Below, one piece after another: positions 43,470-55,159 of a stretch of DNA of 64,000 bases. Both the position numbers and the translations under genes were made by a program. Every line of letters starts with the position of its first letter. Position 1 is the first letter of the stretch. Source of the stretch: Cladocopium goreaui (Eukaryota; Sar; Dinophyceae; Suessiales; Symbiodiniaceae); contig CAMXCT020001109.1 in NCBI GenBank assembly GCA_947184155.2, positions 1-64,000 on the forward strand, given 5' to 3'. The notes under the pieces are model-generated. The model made no database searches. It was not told the origin of the DNA and worked only from the letters and a program-made list of their open reading frames with translations.

Positions 43470-44630
43470 CTTATGCCAGTTGTTTTGAAGGATTTTTGGG
43501 ATCCAATGATCTCTCGAACAGCTCTAAAGAAATTGGGGGCTTCGGAAGGAGGTTTTGACCAATCTGGCTGGGATGGAAGACCTCCCCCATCAACAAACCC
43601 TGTGGGATTCTGAAAACGATGTTTTCTTGGGAAATAAATCAAAAACGTTCTGCCAGCAAACTTGGGTATCCAGTGGTGTAAGGAGCACAGAAATTTTTGA
43701 AGCAAATGCTGATGCCAAAGCTGGGGGGTACGCCGCAGAACCCTTGCTCATGTAGACCCCATGCTCATCTCGTACACCAGCGATCGAAGGATGAGCTTGC
43801 TTACCATGGTCACAAACCGCTGCTATCTCTGACAGGGGGTGAAAAGAAGATGCAAATAACCACGTCTTCATGATGTTCCAATTGAAAGCACATGCAGCTA
43901 ATAAGATCAGGGAACATCCGGCTAACCTGACCCATTCTTGAGTGCATGATTCACTCCAGCTCATAGCACCTGATGGTTGTTCTAAATGTCCATGCCCACC
44001 TGCAGAATATGTTACAGAAATCGAATTGACACATCTGTCCAAGATGGTAGCACTATCCTGCAAACGTTGGGTCTCCAATGGGGTCAAATCTGGTACCCCG
44101 TCCAACATGTCTGGTGTTCGAATGGCCTTGGGGCCACCTGGACGAAGTTTAAGCAGGCTATATTCTGTGCACGACGGTGACGCCGCTGAATATCCAATGA
44201 CCCCGGATCCACACAAACGCAGCAATTGTTCATAAAATGGATCGTGCAACAAATCCATGTTTGAATCCACCAGTAAATCTATAGCCAGTGCTGGGAGCCC
44301 CAAGGCAGAGACAGCTGTAGTCAGTGGTGCATCGACGCCACTGCAGATGTCTAGGAAGATCTTGGTTCCCTGACAACGCCAAGGAGTCAAAAGTTCTTGT
44401 GCAAAATTTGTTATTTGAGTACGTAAAGAAAGCTGTGCTGAACCAGCTGAAGCTGTCACATGAAATTGCGCTCTGAGGTGCTCTGGGAGCGGCTTGTCGC
44501 CGAATCCTGTGATTTTGGGGTCGTTGCCAACGGAATGGGTGGCAATTGAGCCTACGCTGTGCTTTGAGTAATCAATAGGGGGGAGAGTAGGATCGCGTCG
44601 CGTGATACGTGTAAACTGAACCAATCGCAA
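43466..44630 (-). pseudogene. element A methyltransferase-like ORF (copy 1), frameshifted
   Basis: Same as the intact 56,921-58,084 ORF, but one extra base in a T-rich run near 43,622-43,631 shifts the frame after FDLFPKK; the remaining 79 codons continue in another frame to 43,466. Motifs FLDICSG, SPSCTEYS and LEQP are all retained before the break. See copy 2 for the full description. Confidence 0.6.
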
Positions 44631-44904
44631 GACTCGACCAGAAACTCCAAACTAAAAATTTCACATCACATCAAAACGACATGCCACAGAAAATCACTGC
44701 AGTTGAAACGACATGTGTGTAAACTGACATCAATTGAAAGGCTGAAGCAGAAACCTTCACACGCATTTTGGACACGTCGGTGGTGAAGCCTGCACTCTGT
44801 GTCTTCACGTTGTACCATTGTACAAACGCTGTAGTTGTGTGAGCCTTCACACAAAGTTTTCAGCAATCCACCAAGCTTCCAAGTCTGTAGAATTGAAACA
44901 CCCA
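44549..44904 (-). repeat. 356 bp direct repeat R1, carries the start of element A's ORF
   Basis: Repeated at 45,382-45,737 (R2), with counterparts in copy 2 near 58,003-58,358 and 58,836-59,192. It contains the sequence for LVQFTRITRRDPTLPPIDYS. It ends in two diverged ~31 bp units (AGCTTCCAAGTCTG / AGCTTTCAAGTTTG type). Confidence 0.85.
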
Positions 44905-45381
44905 AGCTTTCAAGTTTGTAGGATTGAAACATCCCAGTCTGTTGTCGTTCAAGATGCCTCACCCCTGGGTGACAAGTGCAGGCATCATCCCAAGGGTGGG
45001 CTGGGCGGGTACCCAAAAGTTTTCTCCAAGCCATAGCTCACGAAAAATAAAATTCGTCATGAATCAAGTGCAAGTTGAAGTCATCAAAACTGAATGTTTG
45101 ACAAGCATTGACAGTCACAGTAAAAAACCACAAGTCACCTCTGTTGAAGTCCAAGTACTGTAAAATTTCCAGAAGCTCAAAAAGGCATCGAGAAAATGAT
45201 TCCAGAGAAACTTTGCCACACTCTGCAAATTGAAAACTGGAATTTGTTTGTTGAGGTTGTTGTTCGGCAACGGAGTTAACCCAGCGACGAAGCAGTACCC
45301 AAGCAAAGCACCCACAACGAATCCCACCCACCCGCCCTGATACCCAAAGCGCCGCATAGACCCACAGGGCAAGCCCAGTGA
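44905..45381. other. spacer between R1 and R2
   Basis: About 477 bases. The minus-strand frame from R2 (45,463-45,038, 141 codons, GRVGGIRCGCFAWVLLRRW) runs through it without a recognisable domain; it is probably a read-through of R2. Confidence 0.4.
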
Positions 45382-45737
45382 AGCCTACGCTGTGCTTTGA
45401 GTAATCAATAGGGGGGAGAGTAGGATCGCGTCGCGTGATACGTGTAAACTGAACCAATCGCAAGACTCGACCAGAAACTCCAAACTAAAAATTTCACATC
45501 ACATCAAAACGACATGCCACAGAAAATCACTGCAGTTGAAACGACATGTGTGTAAACTGACATCAATTGAAAGGCTGAAGCAGAAACCTTCACACGCATT
45601 TTGGACACGTCGGTGGTGAAGCCTGCACTCTGTGTCTTCACGTTGTACCATTGTACAAACGCTGTAGTTGTGTGAGCCTTCACACAAAGTTTTCAGCAAT
45701 CCACCAAGCTTCCAAGTCTGTAGAATTGAAACACCCA
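45382..45737 (-). repeat. 356 bp direct repeat R2
   Basis: Copy of R1. It lies only 33 bases beyond the end of the element B pol frame on the minus strand. Confidence 0.85.
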
Positions 45738-45770
45738 CCGCAGCGAAAGACGAAAAGGAAGATTGGACAT

Positions 45771-48700
45771 TTACCAAGGTGTCTTATCGACTCTCTTCCT
45801 CTTCTTTTCTGGTTCCTTCGGAATCGATGTTTTCGCCAACAAACGTGCCTCATCAAAATCTGCCTTGACCTGCCAAAGTGCATGTATGATCTCCGTCGGG
45901 ATATCATCATATTCAACATGTAGCCTTTTCTCCATGTCCAGTTGTGTGAAAACAGAGTTAGTGATATCATCTGCAACCGTGTTCTCTTCACGGGGTCTCC
46001 ATTTCAGCTTGACCACCGTCCTAGATCGTGCAAGAAGTGATGAAAGTTGCATGTTCACCAACATCAACGGCCACTTCGTGGTCGACCGCTTCTGAGATAA
46101 ATATTCATTTGCTCTATTGTCCGTACCTGCTGTCAAATGTAACTCAAGCTCCTTCCTAGAACGAGCGTCTCCCGACCATCCAAACACAACTAATGCTGCA
46201 AGTGTCGCCAATAATTCGGCCGAAGTTGAGGCCCACTGTGACCCCTTCCCATGTGAAAATTAATATGGCACGTCGGACTCCGACAGAATAAGCTGGAACC
46301 ATCGACCAGTTGATATTTCCCATCCACCAAGGACAACTGAAGTGTCAGTGCACTTTGCATCTGTCCTGAATTGCTCACCTGTGAATGTGGCCGGCCTCTT
46401 CGCTGAGACCATGTAAGTTTCAGATCTGAACTCAGTCAGCAAATATGTCATTGTCAAGATCACCGCATCCGGAAGCTTCGCAACTGTGCTGCCGGATGTG
46501 GCTGATGCCCAAGCATACAATGGCGATAAATGCGGCTTCAGCCACACCAGTAACTGAGAGACGAATCCAAGCCGGCCAAGAAATTCAGAGAATTCACGAG
46601 TCACAACCACAAACCTCTTTTCCGCAGCGGTGTTGATCCATTTCACAAGCCAATCGCCCCTTCGTAAAGAAATCCCTACCTCATTGAGGTCATATCTCAG
46701 TTGGTATCCAACAAATTCAGAGGAGAACCCGCCACGAAACTTGTGATAGGCAAACGGTGTGCCAACCAGTTCAAAGGCCAAGATCCAAACCCACAAGTTC
46801 GAAAATTTCTCCCTGCCGACAAATGATCCGTGTAAGTCGTCAACATAAACCAGATGAAGAAACCAAGCGTTCATCATGAGATGCCCTACAAATCGTCCAA
46901 CCATTGCCAAGAGTTTCGCCCACCAGTAGGGCGCGCTTGAGATGCCAAAAGTTCCAACCCTGTTAACCCACACTGTAGGTGAGTCAGTGTTTGCTTTGCA
47001 ACACATGTATGGCCAATCACAACGACGCACCTTCACAAGTCTGTGTGCCGCTTTAATGTCTGCCGACACACAAAAGGGAGCTTCCAAGGTTTCAACAGAT
47101 TCCCTCACCACTGCTGCAACTTCAGCAGGTCCAGGGCATTGTATCTGATCTCTGTAAACAATGCGATTGTTAACTTGAACTGAATGTGTACCATCATGTA
47201 GTGGCCTGACGGTGCCGTCAGGCTTGGCAATCGCAGCCATGGCAGCAATCCTGATACGCTCTTCACCAAACTCCTGCTTCAACGTAGAAAACCTGGTCGG
47301 GTACATGCGCCCCAATGCCTCCTCTTCTCTGAACTTGGCTTCCAACTCAGTGGATGAGACCTGAGCTGATTGATAGTTGTTTGCAATGGGATTGAACTCG
47401 GAGTCATCAAGTTTTCTATGCTTCACTTTCTCAGGGTATACCTGAGGTGTCCGTGGCAGTGGTGCATCAACACCCAATGGCACCCCGGTCGCAAAACTAT
47501 CCTCTATGTCCACCAGAGTTGGGGCGTCTGGATCCAAACACTGTGAGCCATTGTGACAGCCCCCTAAGCAAAAACGGTTGTCCCTCATCAACAATAAGTG
47601 CATCTGCTGGATCAGACAAAAGGGAAGCCCACCTCTTTCTCAATGCTGTAAGCTCTCCAACTGAAAACGGTGAGGATTCAAACTTTCCAGTAACCAATCT
47701 GAACGCCGCTGCCCTGACATCAGGGATGCATCTGTGAACCATATCCTGCAGCAAAACAAAAGTCTCTGACGCCAACTTTCTCATTGTGTCCGACCTCCTC
47801 ACACCTCTTGCAAGAGGTGGCCATCTCGTGGGTGAGCAAAGACCAAACCCATCCACAAACTCACGAGAGCGGCCATCCCATTCAACACTAATAGGGCGGC
47901 CCCTATTCAAGCATGCTTCCATATCAAAGCCCTGTGTGTCATGTACCTCGTCATCATCGTTTTCAGCACATGCATGGTTCTGAGCCTCTCCTGGGGCCGT
48001 ATCTGTTGTTGGCGTAGCTGTATCCCTGCAAAACACCGCTGTGCAAGAAGGCATAGCACTTGACTCAAGTGGTGCCGCTGCTGACTCAGTTGACTCAACG
48101 TTGGAGGCTGTTTTGTGAGAAGGGGCAATACTCGACTCAAGTGGGGCTCCAGCCCCACTTGACTCAAGTGAAGCCAATTGCTTGCCATTCTTTGCACCCC
48201 CTCCGGAGGTTGCGACAGCACCAAAAATGGCATCTGCAATAAATTTGCACATACCTGGAGGGTATGCTGCACTTGGACTTGTATTCCAACGGTTTCCAGT
48301 CTTTCCCATAAGTTTGTACGTGTGTCTGTGACCGCATTTCTGTGGAAGTGGGCCCAAATACCTGTTAGTCTTGTCAAACTTTGGAAACCCCAAGTAGCAC
48401 CTGCGGTCTTGAACCTGAAAATTACACATCAGTCGTGTAGGCTTGGATGTCAATGCGCCAAATTGGCACTGATGAATTGCTATTGTGATACCGTGACACC
48501 ATGCAAGTAAATTGTGGATCTCCTCCCATTGCCATATGGAGCCTGGGACCTCACCGTCAACGATCCCTAAATCTTCAGGGTGCTCAAGCAAAAACCATCC
48601 GTCATGCTGTACAACTACATAGCAAGCATTAATGCACTGCAAGACAAACTCATTGGCCTCGTTGACGATTTTCGCATTAACATTTGAAAGCCATGGGAAT

Positions 48701-49029
48701 CCCTTAGGCCATGTGCGACTTCTGAGTGGCCTTGGGCCAGGATACCGTCGCCATTGAAATCGTGCACGTGAAAAGGTGTTGCACGGAGGACTGACGATCA
48801 AAAACCATCCTCCCTCCTTGAGTGTCTCACATATCTGGTCCCACAGCTCTTTGCTTCGCAAATCATGTGTCTCAGAACGTTCGATGTCAAATTCCTGCAA
48901 CTGCAATCGAATCTTTCCAGCTTCCTCCAGCTTTTTCAAGAAAGTGCTGACATCCGATTGCCGCCGCTTCCCAGCAAACAAATAGAGAACCTTTACCAGC
49001 ACTGGCTGTGCCGGTGGCCCGTTTGGCAC
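45771..49029 (-). pseudogene. element B Pol (MTase-like, RT, RNase H), copy 1, broken
   Basis: Homologous along its length to the intact 1,086-codon frame at 59,225-62,485. Three frames carry it: 49,029-47,497, 47,603-46,260 and 46,211-45,771. Lesions relative to copy 2: two bases lost at about 47,535 (GATCC-AAACA instead of GATCCCC-AAACA) and a TTA-to-TAA nonsense change at 46,260-46,262. All motifs (FAGK, SPPCNTFS, EHPED, DIKAAHR, YVDD, TDNRAN, VADDI) remain recognisable. This copy is decaying. Confidence 0.88.
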
Positions 49030-49065
49030 GCCACCCCGGCTGGGATGGGTTGGCTGCCCATCATG

Positions 49066-49516
49066 TCACGAGCCAACAACTTCTTTGTGTTTGATGGCGG
49101 GATGGTCGCCATAACAGCCCTTGACCCGGCACTGATGAACTCGATCACATTTGCCATTGCAAGTGCCTGTATTGTAACCAAAGCACAACTCACGATTGTC
49201 TGGTGTCCTCCATGCCAGCTGCAAACCAGCTAACTCTTTACGGATCTCCTTTCCCTTGCCTTTTGAGCCTTTTGCCCTTTCCCTTTTGTGTTTGAAATTT
49301 TCCGCCACCCTTGCTGTTGAACCTTTGAAACTTGTTCTGCTGAAAGCCCTCTGAGTGCTGTGACATGGAAGCGCGTAACGCAACAGGGGTGGTGAAAAAC
49401 GTCTCCTTGAGCTCCGGGTCATGGATCACCCGGTGCAAAGCATCGGCAAGTGAGATACCATCTCTGACAATCATCTTGCAAGCCTCTTTACGCAACCTGT
49501 GCTCAAAGTTCAACAC
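49066..49516 (-). pseudogene. element B Gag-like C-terminus with CCCH-type finger (copy 1)
   Basis: Frame 49,516-49,238 carries DGISLADALHRVIHDPELKE and a Gly/Lys-rich tract; one extra T at about 49,270 then shifts to frame 49,422-49,066, which encodes LCFGYNTGTCNGKCDRVHQC then GCYGDHP, a Cys/His-rich finger (C-x7-C-x3-C-x3-H type). It ends at a TGA 36 bases before the Pol frame opens and is in the same frame as Pol. Copy 2 has this region unbroken. Confidence 0.6.
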
Positions 49517-49632
49517 GATAGACCAATCGGGCTTGACTCTCTGACTGCCCTCACCGTGAAGTGAAGGAACCTGGATGTTCTAAACCTTCTCACCCAAGAT
49601 GAAGTCAACGAACTTGTTGAATGGGGCAGCTG

Positions 49633-50274
49633 TCAAGCCAACCAGGATTTTGATTTGTACCTGGCTGCCATCACTCTGCGATACTCTTCCGTGGTCGCCG
49701 GAAGCTTCGATTTCACCTTGGTCTTTGTGATCCTGATATGTCCTGATGAATCCAAGCCAGTCTGAAGCTCTGCCGTTTGTGAGTCACGCTTGCTGGTTAC
49801 TTCGTCCAACGACGAAGCCTGTGGCTCATTTGTTTCTGTCTCCTCTGCCTTGACTGAAAGATACTCAGCAGAAGGGGCTTCTGCCTCTTGTAATGGCCCA
49901 TAGACCAACTCCACTGCTTTCAACATTGCCTGCCTCTCGTAGACCTGCAAGGCCCGTGGCTGGCCAAGAACCTTTGCCTCTGCACGAATCTCCACCTCCT
50001 TCGAGATGTATTCCTGGGCAACCTCCCAGGCTGAAACCACTGCAGCTGTCTCTGCCCTGCTCTCTGGTGTATCCTGTGGAATCGCAAAGTCATTCAAACA
50101 GGCCCTACGCACGTCTGCACGTGTGTCAACAACTGCCCTAAATTTCCTCATGTTGCCATACCTCCGAGCAATGGCAACCTGTCCCTCCAAAGAGATGCCG
50201 GAATCTGACAAAACAAATTGTAAATCTGAATCCATATGCGCAGCAACATATTCCTTTTGTTGTGCTTCGTCCAT
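49633..50274 (-). CDS. element B Gag-like N-terminal ORF
   Basis: 213 codons from ATG 50,274. It is mostly helical and charged, with EGQVAIARRYGNMRKFRAVV, TRADVRRACLNDFAI and a final TTEEYRRVMAARY. After the stop, the neighbouring frame continues IKILVGLTAAPFNKFVDFIL in register, so a one-base loss near 49,660 followed by a TAG near 49,583 probably separates it from the finger-containing half. No database family is recognised; the Gag role comes from position and the basic finger downstream. Present only in copy 1, since the duplication ends at 49,491. Confidence 0.45.
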   Translation of the reverse strand: MDEAQQKEYVAAHMDSDLQFVLSDSGISLEGQVAIARRYGNMRKFRAVVDTRADVRRACLNDFAIPQDTPESRAETAAVVSAWEVAQEYISKEVEIRAEAKVLGQPRALQVYERQAMLKAVELVYGPLQEAEAPSAEYLSVKAEETETNEPQASSLDEVTSKRDSQTAELQTGLDSSGHIRITKTKVKSKLPATTEEYRRVMAARYKSKSWLA

Positions 50275-50834
50275 GGCAACCCACGCTGGCGGTCTAAACC
50301 CTGTGCCAACGCGTGCAAACTAAAACACAAGACATCGTTTCATGAAAACACCCATGGACAAAATCTCACACAGGAGGATCAAGAAACGCATTGGAAAAAC
50401 AACGTATCCAAGCGATTAAAGTGGAGAGGTTCAAAATGGATTGCATCAGAAAATAAACTTCAACCAGAGAGTGACAAAATCGAAGTTGAATGAGTTTCAA
50501 TGCCAATGTCTTGACAACGGCCTGAGCCCTTGGTTGTCTTCGCAACGTCTAAACGTGTAATCCGGCTGCCACCGCTGAATAACCCTGACATCAATGTATT
50601 TTGAAACTCAGTCAAATCGCCAACACACGCAAATCACAAGCACATGAAACTCAAATTAAAACTCTCCAAACAGTGTGAAATCAAATCGAGTTCAGACAGG
50701 TGAAATACTTTGGCCCCAATGCACAATCAAAACAACAGCAAACAAATCAACACGAGTGGTCTTAACAACTTCCAAAATCCATGTGAACAGAGCACTCATC
50801 AGCACTGAATTTTAAGCTCTTCAGCGCCTGACGT
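50275..50834. other. unique spacer, no gene
   Basis: Probably the 5' leader side of element B. Nothing recognisable. Confidence 0.4.
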
Positions 50835-51330
50835 TTAGTCTCCGGCCTGTTCCCCTTCAGGGCTATCGTCACCGTCAGTGGACGATGAGGAAGCAGTCGA
50901 ACTTGACTCCTCAGGAGTGTCCTTACCCGCTTCCTGCAGCATACGCTTTTTGCATGCACGACAAATAGAATCGAACTCTTCGGAAGTAACTGTGTTACAC
51001 AATCTGACTTCACAGCAATTGTCTGGTTTTACAAAGCACCCAACCAAATGCAGCCATCTGTGTCCAGCCCTCCGGGACACTGTGATGAAGAATTGTGAGA
51101 CTCCTTGGATTGCAAGTGTTTCGCATTCTCTGTGACCTGTGTCTGAACTGCCATTTCAAGCTCAGCGTTCTCAACCGCTGCACCATCATCAATATCAACC
51201 CAGTCATCATCTCTCACTTCCAAGGTGGGGTGTTGCATACCCAAACAAGTGCGGCCCGTGATGGCCATCATGACAATGTGCCTCTTTTTGATCCTCATTG
51301 GACATTCAAAAGTCTCCTTTTCCTTTGCCC
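50835..51330 (-). other. unassigned minus-strand coding-like sequence
   Basis: Two overlapping frames look protein-like: the tail of the fused frame ending at 51,029 (EVRDDDWVDIDDGAAVENAE) and 51,080-50,835 (LVGCFVKPDNCCEVRLCN, then ICRACKKRML, then a Ser/Asp/Glu-rich end). The pairs of Cys suggest a small metal-binding module. A frameshift near 51,050 would join them. I recognise no family; it could be an ORF0 of element B or another element fragment. Confidence 0.3.
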
Positions 51331-52592
51331 TTGTCGACGACGATGGAGGCACTGGATGCTGTTGTTGAGAAACACTGGACATCCCACCAAGTGAAGAAGA
51401 TGGTGATCCCTGAACTGCCGTGGAACCTGCAGCTGCTTCTGAACCAACCTGTCTCACCTGACCAGAATGCCAGCAGTCTTTAGCCATGTGACCAGTGCGT
51501 CCACATACGTAACATGCTCTTGAGTCTCCTTTTCCTTTGCCCTTGGATCGATCGTTTTGCACACTGACGTTTCCCTTTGAACCCTTCTGATTCTGATCTG
51601 AAGGCTTTCCTTTTCCTTTTCCATCTTTGTTCTTTCCTTTTCCTTTTGACTTTCCACTTTGAATTGTCTTTTGATTTTCCCTTTGAACCTTTTGATTTGC
51701 CCTTGGACTGCACACGGTCTATTTCCATTGGACCTTCGGCAGCACTCATTGCACTGTCTGTACCCAGCACCATCTGCTCAGACCATTTTGTAGTGCTCGA
51801 ATCGTAGAGCAACACCATCTCACGCACCTTTGCATATGTGGTTGATTCATTGACCTGAAGTTGTAGCCATACCTTCAGCTATCCAGTCAATGACCTCATC
51901 AAAATGGCCGTCTTGAGATCTTCATTGAGTCTTGTCCCAAGCTTCTCGTACTCTGCAAAGGCATGCTCCAAGCGCAACAACTGCTGCATCAAAGAAAGCT
52001 TACCTGTAAACGCAGGCCAATTCATGATGACATTCAAAAGCCCCATGCTTCTGTTCTTTGAAACCGGCTCATTCTGCTGAATCAACATCCGGTATGCTTC
52101 CAGCCCGTTTGAACCTGTCACGTTCCTAACCACCAGCAAAGGCCTCTGACGAAGCAATGATGAAAGAAGGCTGTACAGAAAATGATTTCTCTGCCGCTCT
52201 GTATCTGTAAAATCCACAGGATCAACAGCTTGATTGGGGTTTGCACGCAGTTGTTCTATATCATCTGCAAATTTGGCATCTATGGAGGCAACGTACTGCT
52301 CGAATGCCCATGACCACTCACGCCATGCAGCTATCTCACTTTCTCTATTGGTATGCTCAAACGTTGGTGGCTTTGGCAACAGTCTCCACCATTGCTTACT
52401 GTCATCAGTTGAAGTTCTGGAAACGCCTTCAACTGCTCTGGTAGCTGCTTGAGCAGCCAGGGCAGCTGCTTCAGCTGCTTGCACCATACGTCGAGCCACC
52501 TCCATGCCATCCACACCTTCAACACCAGGTGTAGCTGCTGCTGCAGCTGGTGATCCACCAGCAGAAGGACTACCAACCTGCGGTGAATCCAT
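51331..52592 (-). pseudogene. Copia Gag and zinc knuckle, truncated copy
   Basis: Gag begins at ATG 52,592, but a CAG-to-TAG change at 51,879-51,881 stops it after RSLTG; the frame continues open to 51,480. Six bases are missing relative to copy 1 near 51,733 (in-frame loss before MEIDR). The pol frame (from 51,715, GTG) keeps CYVCGRTGHMAKDC and then ends at the duplication border 51,331, where it fuses to unrelated sequence (RAKEKETFECP...). The +1 Gag/pol relation is the same as in copy 1. Non-functional. Confidence 0.88.
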
Positions 52593-52876
52593 GTCCCCAA
52601 TCTCAGCCTCCTCCTCAAAGAAATTGTCAAAGGAAAATCAAATCTCACACTTTCGTTCTGCTGCAAATTCTCTGTCAACGCCAGGAAAACTGTACCCACA
52701 ATCCAGCACCTGTATTTTCCAGAACCTGTGTTTAGACCTTAGGCCTACCAGTATATATCCAGAATTCCAGTGTTTGCCAGTTGTATTCTAAATCCCAGCT
52801 GTTCGTCCAAATGCAGCTACCTCCAGAAAGGTTCAGCACCAGGAAAGCGTCTGCCCGCAAGCGGGCTCCGCTACCA

Positions 52877-53054
52877 TGCAAAGACTCAGGCGAAAACGCT
52901 GCAGTCTATTTTCACTCGTGCCAAAAGGGTCTCACACGTTTCAACTGCACATGCTGTTCATGTCAGTCTATGAAGTGAAATGACAAATGCAACTCTCTTA
53001 TCGATTTGTGCGTGTCATCCTGGCACATGTGAGTGGGCTCCACAACTTTCCACA
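52877..53054 (-). repeat. Copia 5' LTR, duplicated copy
   Basis: Same 178 bp with TG...CA ends; one visible change (CACACG for CACAAG). The PBS-like TGGTAGCGGAGC complement is retained just inside. The 3' half of the element is absent. Confidence 0.92.
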
Positions 53055-53957
53055 AAAAAAACTGGAGCCGGTCCAAGTCAACACGTTGATGCATTCAATT
53101 CACCACATTGATTTGTTTACCTCTGATGCGATTTAACTTTGCTAACGCTTCACGGTTTGCAGATTGAAATTTTTCCTTGATGCGAAAAGCGTCTGAAGAT
53201 ACACTTCTTGGTTTGTGCGTGTTGCACATGCATGACATCCAACTGCAACAACTATGTATACGCTATTGGAGTTGGAACTACACAGGCGTAAGTGACTTTC
53301 ACCCCGCCTCGACATAGCTGATTAGCTGATGTCGCTACTCGCCAAAAGAAAATGTCAAAAGTTGACAACAAGCATTTGCCGCTGGGGTCCAACTTTAGGA
53401 TGCCGGTACTTGCTTTGCCTCTTAAAGGCTTGCTTGCTGCAACAACGTGAAACACTCTCATTTCCTCAAGGTAAATGTCTAACTACGCAGCTCAGCCAAC
53501 AAGGATCCACGTTATCCCCTGCCTAAGGCCAGTTTCACTCTGCTGTTGTTCAGCGTTCGTTCTAACAAGTAAGCATTCATTATGCTACAGAGCTTTGAGA
53601 AAGCGAGCGATCACTGACACATATTCATACTTAAACATATACATATATATGCACATATATGTACACCTATGCATATATAAATATCACTACAAAACCAAAC
53701 CAAAACATAAAACCAAACATAGTAAAAACACTCCCCAAAAATGTGCACGTGAATCACTCTGCTCTGAAACGAATCGGAATCCTCGCATTGTTTTCCATTG
53801 CCAGAAATTTGATGTGTACGTTTCACATCTGAAGTCAGATAGGTCGATGGTCACAAAACACCCAAACACTCTATCGAACTAAAGGACTTCATGAACGCCG
53901 GAAAACACCCCTTTGAAAATTAGTGTGAAAGAAGGACTGGCAACGGAAAACATGAGG

Positions 53958-54243
53958 CTAAAATCGAGGCTTAGGGGGTTTCCAAGACACCGATGCCCCC
54001 TTTGGGAACACTTTCGGTTCCGGAAAGGGAAACCATATTTCGGACAATTGGAGACGGATGCGATCGGATGCATTCAGGTCTGAGGGCAGTGGGTTGTCTA
54101 AGGGCAATCTGGAAATTCGATCCGCAAGTTCGTTGGTGTGGCCGGCAATGTGGCTGACATCTAGTTCGGCATGAACAGTTGCAATCAGCATACACAATCG
54201 TTCAACGAAGAAGCATAATGGAGCCTTGGTAGTGAAAATAAAA
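53958..54243 (-). pseudogene. element A RNase H C-terminal part (copy 2), 3' of the insertion
   Basis: Encodes DVSHIAGHTNELADRISRLP, carrying the last RNase H Asp, to the end of the element A frame. It is cut from the rest of RNase H by the TIR insertion. Confidence 0.8.
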
Positions 54244-55124
54244 TTATTACTAGTGTTGGTGGCTGCTGTTATCTACAAAGGGTGAACCCAAAAATCCCTC
54301 GAAAAAACTCGTCGCAATCTTGCCGCAAAAACCATCCACATGTTCGCACATGAAATAAAACTGCAAACGAAGAAACTCACAAACGAACCCTTGACTTCAG
54401 CTGACATGTCATGTAGGATGAACTTCCGTGGGCACTCTTCTTTTTGACACCAGTGACGATGGGCTGTACGATTCAGTCGCAACAAATATGCAGCTCCAGA
54501 AGATACCATCACCGGTGGCGACCATATAAATCGCACTGACAAGTTTGAGACCACAGCTGCCAAACACTCGCTGTGGATATTAGGCTGTATCACCCCCACA
54601 GCTGCCAGACACTCGCTGTGGATATTAAGTGGTATGTCTCCAAGGCAGTAGATCTCAAGGAAAAAGGGTGTGGAGGGGGGGGCAACCTCTTGTCCAAAAA
54701 GGATAGAGGCTACCCGCCACCCAACCCTGCTGAGCCATACGTCACGACGTGACATTGAATCCATTCCAACTTGAGTTGTATAGTAACATCGCTGCAAGAA
54801 ACCTGTTCAGTGAAGAAAACGTCAAGATTGAAATGCCACTGCAAGAAGTTGATTTCCATGTAAGAAACCTTTCCAGTGAAGAAAACGACAAGATTGAAAT
54901 GCCACTGCAAGAAGTTGATTTCCAAGTTGAATTCGCTTCCAAAGAAACATGCTCAACGCAAAACACCTGTCCAATAAATGACTGTTGTAATTGCAAGCGC
55001 AAAGAAGCTTCGAGTGATCCCACAAGAGAACAGAAGTCCATCAAACGGAAGAGACAACAGCAGCACGAAACACGTTTCTCACCAACACTAGTAATAAGGA
55101 GCTATCAACAAGTTGACCGCAAAC
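54244..55124. mobile_element. TIR insertion inside element A (copy 2)
   Basis: Absent from copy 1, where the flanks are contiguous near 41,660. Ends are perfect 18 bp inverted repeats, TTATTACTAGTGTTGGTG at 54,244-54,261 and its complement at 55,080-55,097. A further 27 bases (55,098-55,124) are also extra and may be filler; no clear target duplication is seen. The interior has two in-place duplications: a ~45 bp CACTCGCTGTGGATATTA-type repeat (54,555-54,630) and a 66 bp repeat (54,796-54,927). Most likely a non-autonomous DNA transposon; no transposase is present. Confidence 0.8.
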
Positions 55125-55159
55125 TTGGAATTTGCCTCTGCTGCAGTGTTATCGCTTAA
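54749..55159 (+). CDS. ORF inside the TIR insertion with 22-residue repeat
   Basis: A 136-codon plus-strand frame with ATG at 54,749 whose 66 bp internal duplication is exactly 22 codons, read as RNLFSEENVKIEMPLQEVDF and then RNLSSEENDKIEMPLQEVDF. It continues into a Cys-rich NTCPINDCCNCKRKE and a basic tail, and runs out past the right TIR. It may be a captured gene fragment. No family recognised; it may be untranslated. Confidence 0.3.
   Translation: MTLNPFQLELYSNIAARNLFSEENVKIEMPLQEVDFHVRNLSSEENDKIEMPLQEVDFQVEFASKETCSTQNTCPINDCCNCKRKEASSDPTREQKSIKRKRQQQHETRFSPTLVIRSYQQVDRKLGICLCCSVIA

Larger units (their letters stand above)
38754..49491. repeat. segmental duplication, copy 1
   Basis: About 10.7 kb that recurs at 51,331-62,946 in the same orientation. 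The left boundary in both copies is GTCGACGACGATGG; on the right both read GCAAGCCTCTTTAC before diverging. The block spans the Copia 5' half, element A, the repeat region and element B. Differences are sparse substitutions plus small indels and one large insertion in copy 2. Confidence 0.95.

Noticed and set aside
44549-45737. R1 and R2 as a pair of LTRs
   Set aside because: They enclose only 477 bases without retroelement genes, lack clear TG...CA ends and target duplications, and carry ORF start sequence.
54273-54797. 174-codon minus-strand ORF in the TIR insertion as a transposase
   Set aside because: No catalytic motif, and it is partly built from a duplicated segment (NIHSECLAAV twice).
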